This document shows positions 43,250 through 51,085 of a DNA stretch of 64,000 nucleotides, piece after piece; position 1 is the stretch's first letter; each line of letters begins with the position of its first letter. Origin of the DNA: Ralstonia sp. UNC404CL21Col. GTDB taxonomy: Bacteria > Pseudomonadota > Gammaproteobacteria > Burkholderiales > Burkholderiaceae. The notes under the pieces are model-generated. The model searched no databases. It saw only the letters and a list, made by a program, of their open reading frames with translations, and was not told the origin of the DNA. The stretch lies in NCBI RefSeq assembly GCF_000620465.1, contig NZ_KK211140.1:437964-501963 (forward strand), given 5' to 3'. The position numbers were made by a program, and so were the translations under genes.

Positions 43250-43960
43250 ATGTCCACCGTCCGCAAATCTGCCGTTTCCGACGTGCACCCGTCTGCTGAA
43301 ACCGAGGCCGCCGAGGCCCCCGGCGTCACACCGCCGGCCACGCGCCCGCACATCGCCGAGCGGCAGGAGGCCCGCCGCCGGCAGATTCTCGACACGGCCG
43401 CGCAGCTCTTCTTCACCAAAGGGTATGCCGGCATGACGATGAGCGACCTGTGCAACGCGCTCGGCGTGACCAAACCGGCGGTGTACTACTACTTCACGGA
43501 CAAATACGAGATCTTTGACATCCTGTGCCGCGAGGCCGCGCAGATCTGCCTGTCGGCCATCCGGGAAACCGCCGATCCGGCCCTGCCCGTGCGAGAGCGC
43601 CTGCAGGCCTGCCTGCTGGAAATGGCGCGCCGGTGCATCGACTGCCACTACGCTGCGGCACTGACGTATCGCGATCGGCAATACCTGCGCCCGGAAACGG
43701 TGGAATGGCTGCACGGCATGTCGCGGGCGTATTACCGCGATCTCTATGCGCTGCTCGACGAGGGCAAGCGCGCCGGCGTGTTTGACTTTGGCGATGCGCG
43801 CGTCGCGGCGCACTCGATGGGCGGCGTGATGGGGTTCATGTATACGTGGCACGACCCGTCGCGCATCGACGCCGGGGTGCTGGCGCACGAGCTGTCGAGC
43901 GCCATGATGAAGATCATCCTGCCGGCTGCCCCGGCTTCTGGCGCTACGCGCGCGTCTTGA
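43250..43960 (+). CDS. TetR/AcrR-family transcriptional regulator
   Basis: A 236-residue repressor-type regulator. The HTH domain is clear: RRRQILDTAAQLFFTKGYAGMTMSDLCNALGVTKPAVYYYF (key parts ILDTAAQLFFTKGY and GVTKPAVYYYFTDK), preceded by a variable Pro/Ala-rich tail of about 45 residues. The C-terminal ligand domain includes LLEMARRCIDCHY and GFMYTWHDPS. The start at 43250 removes an Arg/Cys-rich non-conserved extension. It is divergent from the acyl-CoA synthetase operon and probably senses an acyl-CoA from it (family-based inference). Its end overlaps the converging MBL gene by 17 bp. Confidence 0.88.
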   Translation: MSTVRKSAVSDVHPSAETEAAEAPGVTPPATRPHIAERQEARRRQILDTAAQLFFTKGYAGMTMSDLCNALGVTKPAVYYYFTDKYEIFDILCREAAQICLSAIRETADPALPVRERLQACLLEMARRCIDCHYAAALTYRDRQYLRPETVEWLHGMSRAYYRDLYALLDEGKRAGVFDFGDARVAAHSMGGVMGFMYTWHDPSRIDAGVLAHELSSAMMKIILPAAPASGATRAS

Positions 43961-44759
43961 TCGTTGCGCCGGCTGCCGCCTTCGGCAGGGCGGGCAGGCG
44001 GAAGATCTCCGGCGTCATCAGGTCGATGCCGCAGTCGAGCGTCTCGACCCAATCGATGAACCGGTTGACCATGGCTTTGCCGCGAAACGCCTGGCCGTGC
44101 TGCGGCACGATCCATTCAATATCGAGCCCCCGCACCATCTGTGCCCACAGCCGGCATACCCGGTTGCCGCTCATGTAGCGACGGTGGAAGGGCGCCATGA
44201 GCGGCAGGTGCGCATCAAAATCGCCCACGGGCTTGGCCGCAACGTTGGCATGCACCATCGATGCACCCAGATCGCCCGAGAACAGGATCCGCGACACCGG
44301 ATCGTAGAACTGGAAATTGCCTTCCGAATGCAGGAAATGCGCGGGCACGGCCAGCAGATGCGACTGCCCCAGCGGAATCGCCATACCCGTATCCGGGATC
44401 GGCACGATGCGGCCTTCAGTCTTGCCGACGTTGCAGAAATGCGGCAGGAAGCGCTCCCACACGCGCGAGATCAGGATGTCGCAGCTGGAACTCGTAAGCC
44501 AACGTCCCGCCGAGGCGACGATGTCCGGGTCCGCATGCGAGGCCAGCACGTAGTCCAGCTGCTTGGGAGGAAAGTACCGGTTCATCGCCAGAAACAGCGC
44601 GTTATAGGTCATCTGACCGCCCGGATCGATCAGTGCGCCGTGGCCGTGATCGACGATGAGGAACTGGTTGGTCTGCACGGGCAGGTCGTCGTGATCGTCG
44701 ACCAGGTCGGAAAACATCAGGCAAACGTGCTCGGGCGATTCATAGAGCGTGGTGACCAT
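43944..44759 (-). CDS. MBL-fold protein of the ODP (di-iron oxygen-binding) type
   Basis: A 271-residue metallo-beta-lactamase-fold protein. The metal-site motif is HADPD (in LASHADPDIVAS) rather than HxHxDH, with VPAHFLHSEGNFQFYDP, LFSGDLG (bridging Asp) and VPQHG supplying later ligands. This pattern resembles the ODP/flavodiiron MBL module without a flavodoxin domain. The family name is inferred from the motif variant. Substrate unknown, oxygen or NO reduction possible but unproven. It is divergent from rhlE and converges on the TetR gene. The start at MVTTLYESPEH is chosen over a 77-residue unconserved extension. Confidence 0.7.
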   Translation of the reverse strand: MVTTLYESPEHVCLMFSDLVDDHDDLPVQTNQFLIVDHGHGALIDPGGQMTYNALFLAMNRYFPPKQLDYVLASHADPDIVASAGRWLTSSSCDILISRVWERFLPHFCNVGKTEGRIVPIPDTGMAIPLGQSHLLAVPAHFLHSEGNFQFYDPVSRILFSGDLGASMVHANVAAKPVGDFDAHLPLMAPFHRRYMSGNRVCRLWAQMVRGLDIEWIVPQHGQAFRGKAMVNRFIDWVETLDCGIDLMTPEIFRLPALPKAAAGATIKTRA

Positions 44760-44998
44760 GGGAGAGGGCAGGGCGCAGGTTGGAATGCCTGGATGGTGGC
44801 GCAGCGCGTGCCCGGCCCACTTGATCCGTGTCAAGGCAGCTGTGGCGCTGCCGTCGGCTGGTGTGGGCGGATCATCCGTCCCGGGCCGGTTCTCACGTGA
44901 TAAACTTTTGATTTTTAACGCTTTGCGCGAGCCGCACGCGGGTTTTCCGCCTGGGTTTGGCGCGCCGCCATGCCAACCGGCATGCCGCATCTCCCCCT

Positions 44999-46495
44999 AT
45001 GAATACTGCAACGATGTCTGAAGCGTCAGAAGCACCGGCCAATGAATCGGTGACGTTCGACAGCTTCGGCCTGCATCCGGACGTCCTCCGCGCGCTGACC
45101 GAAAGCGGTTACACCAAGCCCACGCCCATCCAGGCCGCCGCCATTCCGGTGGTGACCGCCGGCCGCGACGTCATGGGCGCTGCACAAACCGGCACCGGCA
45201 AGACCGCCGGTTTCTCGCTGCCGATCATCCATAACCTGCTGCCCGACGCCAATACGAGCGCGTCGCCGGCGCGCCACCCGGTGCGGGCGCTGATCCTCAC
45301 GCCCACGCGCGAACTGGCCGACCAGGTGTACGACAACGTTGCCAAGTACGCGAAGTACACGGCGTTGCGCAGCGCTGTCGTGTTCGGCGGCGTCGACATG
45401 AACCCGCAGACCGAGCAACTCCGCCGCGGCGTCGAAATCCTCGTGGCCACGCCGGGCCGCCTGCTCGACCATGTGCAGCAGCGCAGCGTGAACCTGTCGC
45501 AGGTGCGCATGCTGGTGCTCGACGAAGCCGACCGCATGCTCGACATGGGCTTCCTGCCCGACTTGCAGCGCATCATCAACCTGCTGCCGGCACACCGCCA
45601 GACGCTGTTGTTCTCGGCGACGTTCTCGCCGGAGATCAAGAAGCTGGCCGCCAGCTACCTGCGTCATCCGCAGACCATTGAAGTGGCCCGCAGCAACGCC
45701 ACGGCAGAGAATGTCCGCCAGGTCATCTACACCGTGCCGGACAACCACAAGCAGGCGGCGCTCGTACACCTGTTGAAGCAGCGTGCCGAGCAAGGCTTGC
45801 CGCGCCAGTGCATCGTGTTCTCCAACAGCAAGATCGGCTGCTCGCGGCTGGCGCGTGCGCTGGAGCGCGAAGGCATCAACGCCAACGCCATTCACGGCGA
45901 CAAGACGCAGACCGAGCGCATGCAGACGCTCGAAGCGTTCAAGCAAGGTACCGTCGATGTGCTGGTCGCCACCGACGTGGCAGCGCGCGGGCTCGACATC
46001 TCGCAGATGCCGTGCGTGATCAACTTCGACCTGCCGTTCAACGCAGAAGATTACGTGCACCGCATTGGCCGCACGGGTCGTGCCGGCGCTTCGGGTGACG
46101 CACTGTCGCTGTTCGCCCCGGGCGATGAACGTCTGCTGGCCGATATCGAAAAGCTGATCAAGCGCAATTTGCCGCGCGAGCAACTGGCCGATTTCGATCC
46201 GACCGGCGAACAGGCGCGTGACCGTGAACGCCGCGAGCGCGATGAAAAGCGTGCCCGCAGCGAAGTTCGTCGCGCCCGTGAGCGCGATGAGCGTAACGGC
46301 GCCCGCGTGCTCGATCACACGATCGTGCGCCCGGCGTTCCGCCCATCGGACGATCCGTTCTTCAACCGCCCGTACGAATCGTCTGTGCCGGCGGAATCGG
46401 CGGAGGCCGCCAAGCCGGCACAGCCCGCCGGACACCCGCGCACCGCCAAGCGGCCGATTGCGGCGCTGCTCGGTGGCGTGCCGCGCAAGCGTTAA
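44999..46495 (+). CDS. rhlE: DEAD-box RNA helicase RhlE
   Basis: ATP-dependent RNA helicase of about 498 residues involved in ribosome maturation and RNA turnover. The motifs are FDSFGLHPDVLRALTESGYTKPTPIQ (Q-motif; cited in part as GYTKPTPIQ), AQTGTGKT (62-69), PTRELADQ, TPGRLLDH, DEAD (175-178), SAT (206-208), ARGLDISQMPCVINFD and HRIGRTGRAG. A basic Arg-rich C-terminal tail (RDRERRERDEKRARSE and similar) is typical of RhlE. ATG 45014 is an alternative start; neither has a strong Shine-Dalgarno. A hairpin GGGCGGC/GCCGCCC follows the stop without a T-run. Confidence 0.9.
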   Translation: MNTATMSEASEAPANESVTFDSFGLHPDVLRALTESGYTKPTPIQAAAIPVVTAGRDVMGAAQTGTGKTAGFSLPIIHNLLPDANTSASPARHPVRALILTPTRELADQVYDNVAKYAKYTALRSAVVFGGVDMNPQTEQLRRGVEILVATPGRLLDHVQQRSVNLSQVRMLVLDEADRMLDMGFLPDLQRIINLLPAHRQTLLFSATFSPEIKKLAASYLRHPQTIEVARSNATAENVRQVIYTVPDNHKQAALVHLLKQRAEQGLPRQCIVFSNSKIGCSRLARALEREGINANAIHGDKTQTERMQTLEAFKQGTVDVLVATDVAARGLDISQMPCVINFDLPFNAEDYVHRIGRTGRAGASGDALSLFAPGDERLLADIEKLIKRNLPREQLADFDPTGEQARDRERRERDEKRARSEVRRARERDERNGARVLDHTIVRPAFRPSDDPFFNRPYESSVPAESAEAAKPAQPAGHPRTAKRPIAALLGGVPRKR

Positions 46496-46543
46496 GTCAG
46501 TCGACGGAAAGGGGCGGCGCTCCTGCCGCCCGGGTCAATTGCA

Positions 46544-47479
46544 TCAGGCCAGCTGCGCCAGGCGATTGGCCCATGCCGGGACGGCGTCCCGGTAGAACCC
46601 TTCCACATCCCCTGCACGGATTTCCAGCCCGAGGTGCTGTGCCGCTTCGGTGAGCGCCGCTAGCGGTTGACTGCGGTTGATGGCGCGCGCGCCGGTCTGC
46701 TTGCTGAGCTTTTCGCCGTCTGGGTTCACGACCACCGGCACGTGCAGGTAGCGCAACGCTGGCAAGCCCAGCAGCTGTTGCAGATAGATCTGGCGGGGCG
46801 TCGAGTCGAGCAGGTCGGCGCCGCGCACGACGTCCGTGATGCCTTGCGCGGCATCATCCACCACCACCGCAATCTGGTACGCCCACATGCCGTCGGCACG
46901 CTTGAGCACGAAATCGCCGACAGCCTCGGCCAGGTTCTGGCATTGCGTGCCTTGCCAGCGGTCGTCGAAGCAGACCGTGGCCGCGTCGGCGTCTGGCACA
47001 CGCACGCGCCATGCGCGCGCGGGGCGGCCGTGCAGCCCGTTGCGACACGTGCCGGGATAGATCAACGTCTGGTGACGCACGTGCCCGTTCGCGTCGATGC
47101 TGGTGACGGAATCCGCAATTTCGCGGCGCGTGCAGCCGCACGGGTAGAGGCGGCCGACGGCCTGCAACTGCTCAAGCGCCTGTTCAAAGCGCGGAAGGTG
47201 CGTGCTCTGCCATTGCGGGGCTTCGTCGGGATTGAGCCCGAGGGCTTCCAGCGTGGCAAGGATGTCGCGATCGGCGCCGGGCACATTGCGCTGGAAGTCG
47301 ATGTCTTCGATGCGCACGAGCCACGTGCCACCGTGTACGCGCGCATCCAGCCAGCTTGCCAATGCGGTGACCAGCGAGCCGATATGCAGCGGCCCCGTGG
47401 GCGAGGGCGCAAAACGGCCACGGTATTGGCCGCGCGACGAGTTGGCGGATTCCGGAAAATCGAGATTGGCTTGGGACAA
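46544..47479 (-). CDS. gluQRS: Glutamyl-Q tRNA(Asp) synthetase
   Basis: Paralogue of glutamyl-tRNA synthetase lacking the anticodon-binding domain; it attaches Glu to the queuosine base at position 34 of tRNA-Asp. The 311 residues contain [12 protein letters not shown] (HIGH-type), the Cys pair in YPCGCTRRE for zinc, and GEKLSKQTG (KMSKS-type). The start is a TTG with GGAG seven nucleotides upstream, read as [11 protein letters not shown]. No ATG upstream in frame gives conserved sequence. The adjacent LysR gene ends 62 bp upstream. Confidence 0.9.
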   Translation of the reverse strand: MSQANLDFPESANSSRGQYRGRFAPSPTGPLHIGSLVTALASWLDARVHGGTWLVRIEDIDFQRNVPGADRDILATLEALGLNPDEAPQWQSTHLPRFEQALEQLQAVGRLYPCGCTRREIADSVTSIDANGHVRHQTLIYPGTCRNGLHGRPARAWRVRVPDADAATVCFDDRWQGTQCQNLAEAVGDFVLKRADGMWAYQIAVVVDDAAQGITDVVRGADLLDSTPRQIYLQQLLGLPALRYLHVPVVVNPDGEKLSKQTGARAINRSQPLAALTEAAQHLGLEIRAGDVEGFYRDAVPAWANRLAQLA

Positions 47480-47541
47480 CGCAACGCTCCAGGCGCAGAG
47501 GTCGATGGCGCTATTGTGCGCGATTTGGCGGCCAGAGGCGC

Positions 47542-48444
47542 TTACTGCATCATCAAGGCCTGCCCCAGGCGCGGGTCTTCCAGCTTGTCGACCCACCATT
47601 GCAGCGCCTTGCCGCGCATGTTGTTGCGCCACGCCACCTGGAATGTGCCGGCGCGCTTGTCTTCGGTGGTTTCCTTGGCGATCAGCACGCCGGAATCGAG
47701 ATACGGTTGCGCCAACGGCACCGGCAGCCAGCCGCAGCCCAGGCCGCGAATCTGCGCTTGCACCTTGTCCGCCATCGAGGGCACCACGAGCGTGTCCTGT
47801 CCGGCCATCACGCCGATGGTGCGTGCGGGCAGGTTGCGCGACGTATCCCCCACGGCAACGATGCGATGCCGCGTAATGGCAGCGGCAGGCAAGGGCTCTT
47901 CCATCTGCGCAAGCGGGTGATGTGCTGCCACCGCAAATACGAAAGGAATGTTGCCCACCGTGCGCGTCTGAATGCCCTGCACCTGCATCACTTGCGCTGG
48001 TCCGATCAGCAAATCCGCGCGGCCCGAGAGCAGCGCGTCCCACGTGCCGGCCAGCACCTCACGGCAGAAGCGCAGGCGCGTGGCGGTGTTCTCAGCGTAG
48101 AAATCCTGGATGACGGGCATGAGTGCGCGGAAGTGCACGAGATCGTCGACTACGATGGTCAACGTGGCTTCCCATCCGGTGGCGAGGCGTTTGACGCGGC
48201 GGGCGAGTTCATCGGCAGCCTGCAGCAGGTGGCGGCCTTCGTCGAGCAGTGCGCGGCCGGCGGGTGTGAGTTCGGCCCGATGGCGGCGTCGGTCGAACAG
48301 CAGGACGTCGAGATCGTCTTCCAGCTTGCGCACCACATAGGTGAGCGCGGACGGTACTTTGCCGAGTTCATGCGCCGCGGCGGCAAAGCTGCCCTTGCGT
48401 TCGATCGCGTCCAGCACTTCCAAAGATTCCAGCGAGAGCGCCAT
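47542..48444 (-). CDS. LysR-family transcriptional regulator (pirin-linked)
   Basis: LTTR of 300 residues. The winged HTH is [38 protein letters not shown] (cited in part: [20 protein letters not shown]), with the effector domain from about residue 90 ([20 protein letters not shown]). It is divergent from pirin across a 106-bp spacer that contains a TTTGAT-N7-ATCAAA dyad, and LTTRs usually control the divergent neighbour, so pirin and the flavodoxin-like protein are likely targets. Effector unknown; redox or phenolic ligands are plausible given those neighbours. Confidence 0.9.
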   Translation of the reverse strand: MALSLESLEVLDAIERKGSFAAAAHELGKVPSALTYVVRKLEDDLDVLLFDRRRHRAELTPAGRALLDEGRHLLQAADELARRVKRLATGWEATLTIVVDDLVHFRALMPVIQDFYAENTATRLRFCREVLAGTWDALLSGRADLLIGPAQVMQVQGIQTRTVGNIPFVFAVAAHHPLAQMEEPLPAAAITRHRIVAVGDTSRNLPARTIGVMAGQDTLVVPSMADKVQAQIRGLGCGWLPVPLAQPYLDSGVLIAKETTEDKRAGTFQVAWRNNMRGKALQWWVDKLEDPRLGQALMMQ

Positions 48445-48454
48445 ATTCAGAATT

Positions 48455-48473
48455 TTTGATGTATTGAATCAAA
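48455..48473. promoter_or_regulatory. Candidate LysR binding dyad
   Basis: TTTGAT (48455-48460) and ATCAAA (48468-48473) are a perfect 6-bp dyad with a 7-nt spacer, containing a T-N11-A core. It lies 11 bp upstream of the LysR start codon and overlaps a possible -35 of the pirin promoter. Confidence 0.5.
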
Positions 48474-48550
48474 GCTATACCGCGCAACTATAGCCAATCT
48501 GCGTACCATTCACACATCGACGCAGTAATTTGGATAGGAGATTCATCAAA

Positions 48551-49249
48551 ATGATTGAAATCCGCCCCTCTCAAGATCGCGGGTACGCAGACCACGGCTG
48601 GCTGAAGTCGTATCACAGCTTCTCGTTCGCCGATTACATGGACCCGGAGCACGTTCAATTCGGGCCGTTGCGCGTCATCAACGAAGACCGCGTCGCCGCC
48701 GGCATGGGCTTTGGCACCCACGGCCACCGCGACATGGAAATCATCAGTTACGTGCTGGATGGTGAGTTGGCGCACAAGGACAGCATGGGCAACGGCAGCG
48801 TGCTGCGCCGCGGCGACGTGCAGCGCATGACGGCTGGGACAGGCGTGCGTCACTCCGAGTTCAACCACGCGCAGGACCAGACCACGCATTTTCTGCAGAT
48901 CTGGGTGCTGCCGGCGCAGTTGAACCTGACGCCGGGCTACGAAGAACGCCATTTCGACGAGGCGGCCAAGCGCGGCAAGCTGGCGCTGATCGCCAGCGCC
49001 GACGGCCGTGACGGATCGGTGAAAGTGCACCAAGACATGGCGCTCTACGCCGGCAAGTTCGATGGCGCAGAAACTGCGTCCCTGCCGATCGTCGCAGGCC
49101 GCCGCGCTTATGTGCATGTCGTGCGCGGCAAGGTGAGCGTTAACGGTCGCACGCTGGTCGGCGGCGACGCAGCCAAGCTGACGCAGGAAGAGACGGTGAT
49201 GCTCTCCGGCGGCGAAGACAGCGAAGTGCTGGTGTTCGATCTGCCGTAA
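48551..49249 (+). CDS. Pirin-family protein (YhhW-like)
   Basis: Bicupin of 232 residues related to E. coli YhhW, which has quercetin 2,3-dioxygenase activity in vitro. Metal ligands are all present in the N-terminal cupin: His57 and His59 in GTHGHRDME, His101 and Glu103 in RHSEFNH. The start at 48551 has AGGAG ten nucleotides upstream; a TTG start seven codons earlier is less likely. Divergent from a LysR regulator, followed by a flavodoxin-like gene 78 bp later, probably in the same transcript. The in-cell substrate is unknown. Confidence 0.88.
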   Translation: MIEIRPSQDRGYADHGWLKSYHSFSFADYMDPEHVQFGPLRVINEDRVAAGMGFGTHGHRDMEIISYVLDGELAHKDSMGNGSVLRRGDVQRMTAGTGVRHSEFNHAQDQTTHFLQIWVLPAQLNLTPGYEERHFDEAAKRGKLALIASADGRDGSVKVHQDMALYAGKFDGAETASLPIVAGRRAYVHVVRGKVSVNGRTLVGGDAAKLTQEETVMLSGGEDSEVLVFDLP

Positions 49250-49327
49250 TGTGGGTGGCGCACGCTCTGTGCGCCATTTTTCTTTTCCGTTGTTCCCCGC
49301 CGTACCCCTAACCCCAAGAGGATTCCC

Positions 49328-49900
49328 ATGGCACGAGTTGCAGTCGTTTATCACAGCGGTTATGGCCACACCAAGAAGCAGGCCGAGGCCGTATTTGCAG
49401 GCATTCAAGGCGCCGGCGCCGAAGCACACCTGATCTCCGTCACGGACGTCAACGACGACACCTGGGCGCTGCTCGCCGGCGTCGACACGATCGTCTTTGG
49501 CGCGCCGACCTACATGGGCGGCGTGTCGGGCGACTTCAAGAAGTTTGCCGATGCATCGTCCAAGGCGTGGTTTACCGGTGCATGGAAGGACAAGATCGCT
49601 GCGGGGTTCACGAATTCCGCATCGATGAACGGTGACAAGTACGCGTCGATCCAGTATCTGTGGACGCTGTCGCAGCAGCACGGAATGATCTGGGTCGGCA
49701 CGGGCATGATGCCGGCCAACAGCAAGGCGGCCACGCGCAACGACGTGAACTACCTAGCTGGCTTTGGCGGCGCGCTGGCGCAATCGCCGTCGGACGCGAG
49801 CCCGGAAGAAGGTCCGCTGCCCGGCGACCTGGAAACCGCCAAGCTGTTCGGCGAACGTATTGTTGCCATCACGAACCAGTTCGTGCGCGGTCGCCAGTAA
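49328..49900 (+). CDS. Flavodoxin/WrbA-like NAD(P)H:quinone oxidoreductase
   Basis: A 190-residue flavodoxin-fold protein. The phosphate-binding loop is HSGYGHTKKQAEAV (about 9-22) and the isoalloxazine loops are GAPTYMGGVSGDFKKFAD and GTGMMPANSK. WrbA-type members reduce quinones with two electrons and protect against oxidative stress; the size is close to WrbA (about 198). The MGG loop and the shortened C-terminus differ somewhat from canonical WrbA, so no symbol is given. It follows pirin under the same LysR regulator and ends with an intrinsic terminator. Confidence 0.8.
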   Translation: MARVAVVYHSGYGHTKKQAEAVFAGIQGAGAEAHLISVTDVNDDTWALLAGVDTIVFGAPTYMGGVSGDFKKFADASSKAWFTGAWKDKIAAGFTNSASMNGDKYASIQYLWTLSQQHGMIWVGTGMMPANSKAATRNDVNYLAGFGGALAQSPSDASPEEGPLPGDLETAKLFGERIVAITNQFVRGRQ

Positions 49901-49914
49901 AACGGATCGCCCAA

Positions 49915-49945
49915 AGAAAAACGCCGGCATGTCCGGCGTTTTTTT
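49915..49945. terminator. Bidirectional terminator
   Basis: AACGCCGG (49920-49927) pairs with CCGGCGTT (49933-49940) with A-run before and T-run after. It serves the flavodoxin-like gene and the opposing trhO-lipoprotein pair. Confidence 0.88.
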
Positions 49946-49964
49946 GCTGGCGCGCTGCGAAAGG

Positions 49965-50090
49965 TCAGAAGCGCGTGCCGGCTCCGCAGAAGACGCCGCG
50001 GTTCGATCCGCCCTCGCAGCTCGCCGCGCAACCGCCCAATGCCGCAAGGCACAGCGCGGTGACGAGGAGGCGGGCGGCGAGGCGCTTCAT
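49965..50090 (-). CDS. Small lipoprotein coupled to trhO
   Basis: A 41-residue predicted lipoprotein: basic start MKRLAARLL, hydrophobic core, lipobox ALGGC (Cys21), then a short mature peptide with two more Cys that could pair (SCEGG and FCGAG). The start codon overlaps the trhO stop as ATGA, so it is translated by coupling. No family was recognised; size and composition recall small entericidin-like or YgdI-like lipoproteins, but without real sequence support. A terminator follows. The case for it being real is the complete signal, the 4-bp overlap and the bounded position. Confidence 0.65.
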   Translation of the reverse strand: MKRLAARLLVTALCLAALGGCAASCEGGSNRGVFCGAGTRF

Positions 50091-50935
50091 GCGGCGGCGC
50101 GCGTTTGGTTGCCGGCGCAATGTGGGCAGCGCTGGCCGGGGATGTAGTCGGGGGACTGCTGCTCTTCCGGCGTCACCACGGCGCGGCAGGCAAAGCATTG
50201 CTTCGGGCCTGCCGGCAGCAATTCGGCATTGAGCGCTGTGCGGTGATCGAACACAAAGCAATCGCCGTCGTAATGCGCGCCGCCGACTTCCTCGAAATAC
50301 TTCAGGATGCCGCCTTCGAGCTGATAGACGCGCTCGATGCCGATCTCCTGCATGTGAATTGCCGCCTTTTCGCAGCGGATGCCGCCGGTGCAGAACGACA
50401 CGACGGTCTTGCCGGCAAAGTCGTCCTTGTGCGCGGCAATGGCGGGCGGGAATTCAGTGAACTTCTTGAGGTTGTATTCGACGACGTTCTTGAACGTGCC
50501 AACGGCGACTTCATAGTCATTGCGCGTGTCGAGCATCACCACGGGGCGGCCTTCGTCGTCGTGGCCCTGGTCGAGCCAGCGCTTGAGGTCCGGCGGTGCG
50601 ACCGACGGCGCGCGGCCTTCTTCGGGGCGGATCAGCGGATGGCGCATGGTGATGATTTCTTTTTTCATGCGCACCAGCAGGCGGCGGAACGGCTGGTGGT
50701 CGGACAGGCTTTCCTTCGGTGCCAAGTCAGCAAAACGGGGGTCGGCGCGCAGCCAGCCGACGATGCCGTCAATGGCCTCACGCGAGCCGGCCAGGAAGAT
50801 GTTGATGCCCTCGGGCGCCAGCAGCACGGTGCCCTTCAGCTCGCGCGCCTGGCACTCGGCCAGCAGGGCGGGGCGCAGGGTCTCGCGGTCATTGAGGGTG
50901 ACGAATTTGTAAGCGGAAATATTGACGATCTGCAT
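50087..50935 (-). CDS. trhO: tRNA uridine(34) hydroxylase TrhO (rhodanese family)
   Basis: Oxygen-dependent enzyme forming 5-hydroxyuridine at the wobble position of certain tRNAs, a step toward cmo5U/mo5U. The 282 residues have an N-terminal acylphosphatase-like domain ([18 protein letters not shown]), a rhodanese domain ([17 protein letters not shown]) with the catalytic Cys182/Cys188 pair in [10 protein letters not shown], and a C-terminal Cys-rich tail CFAC...CPHC that could bind zinc. It is the upstream partner of a tiny lipoprotein gene. The much longer frame continuing upstream opposite dnaE is not coding. Confidence 0.9.
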   Translation of the reverse strand: MQIVNISAYKFVTLNDRETLRPALLAECQARELKGTVLLAPEGINIFLAGSREAIDGIVGWLRADPRFADLAPKESLSDHQPFRRLLVRMKKEIITMRHPLIRPEEGRAPSVAPPDLKRWLDQGHDDEGRPVVMLDTRNDYEVAVGTFKNVVEYNLKKFTEFPPAIAAHKDDFAGKTVVSFCTGGIRCEKAAIHMQEIGIERVYQLEGGILKYFEEVGGAHYDGDCFVFDHRTALNAELLPAGPKQCFACRAVVTPEEQQSPDYIPGQRCPHCAGNQTRAAA

Positions 50936-51073
50936 GTGCTGCCGCGCCGTTTTCCGGCGCCTTGGGTAACCCGTTGATTCGTAAGCCGAAATTATAGCCG
51001 CCCGCGCAGCCGTGCGGGGTTGCTGCAGGTCAATCGGGCACACCCGGAATGCTTTGCGGAAGGTGTCACCCGT

Positions 51074-51079
51074 TACAAT
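51074..51079 (+). promoter_or_regulatory. -10 element immediately before dnaE
   Basis: TACAAT ends seven nucleotides before the dnaE ATG (51086). The region 17 nt upstream gives only a weak -35. If used, the transcript would begin at or next to the start codon. Confidence 0.5.
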
Positions 51080-51085
51080 ACGCGG

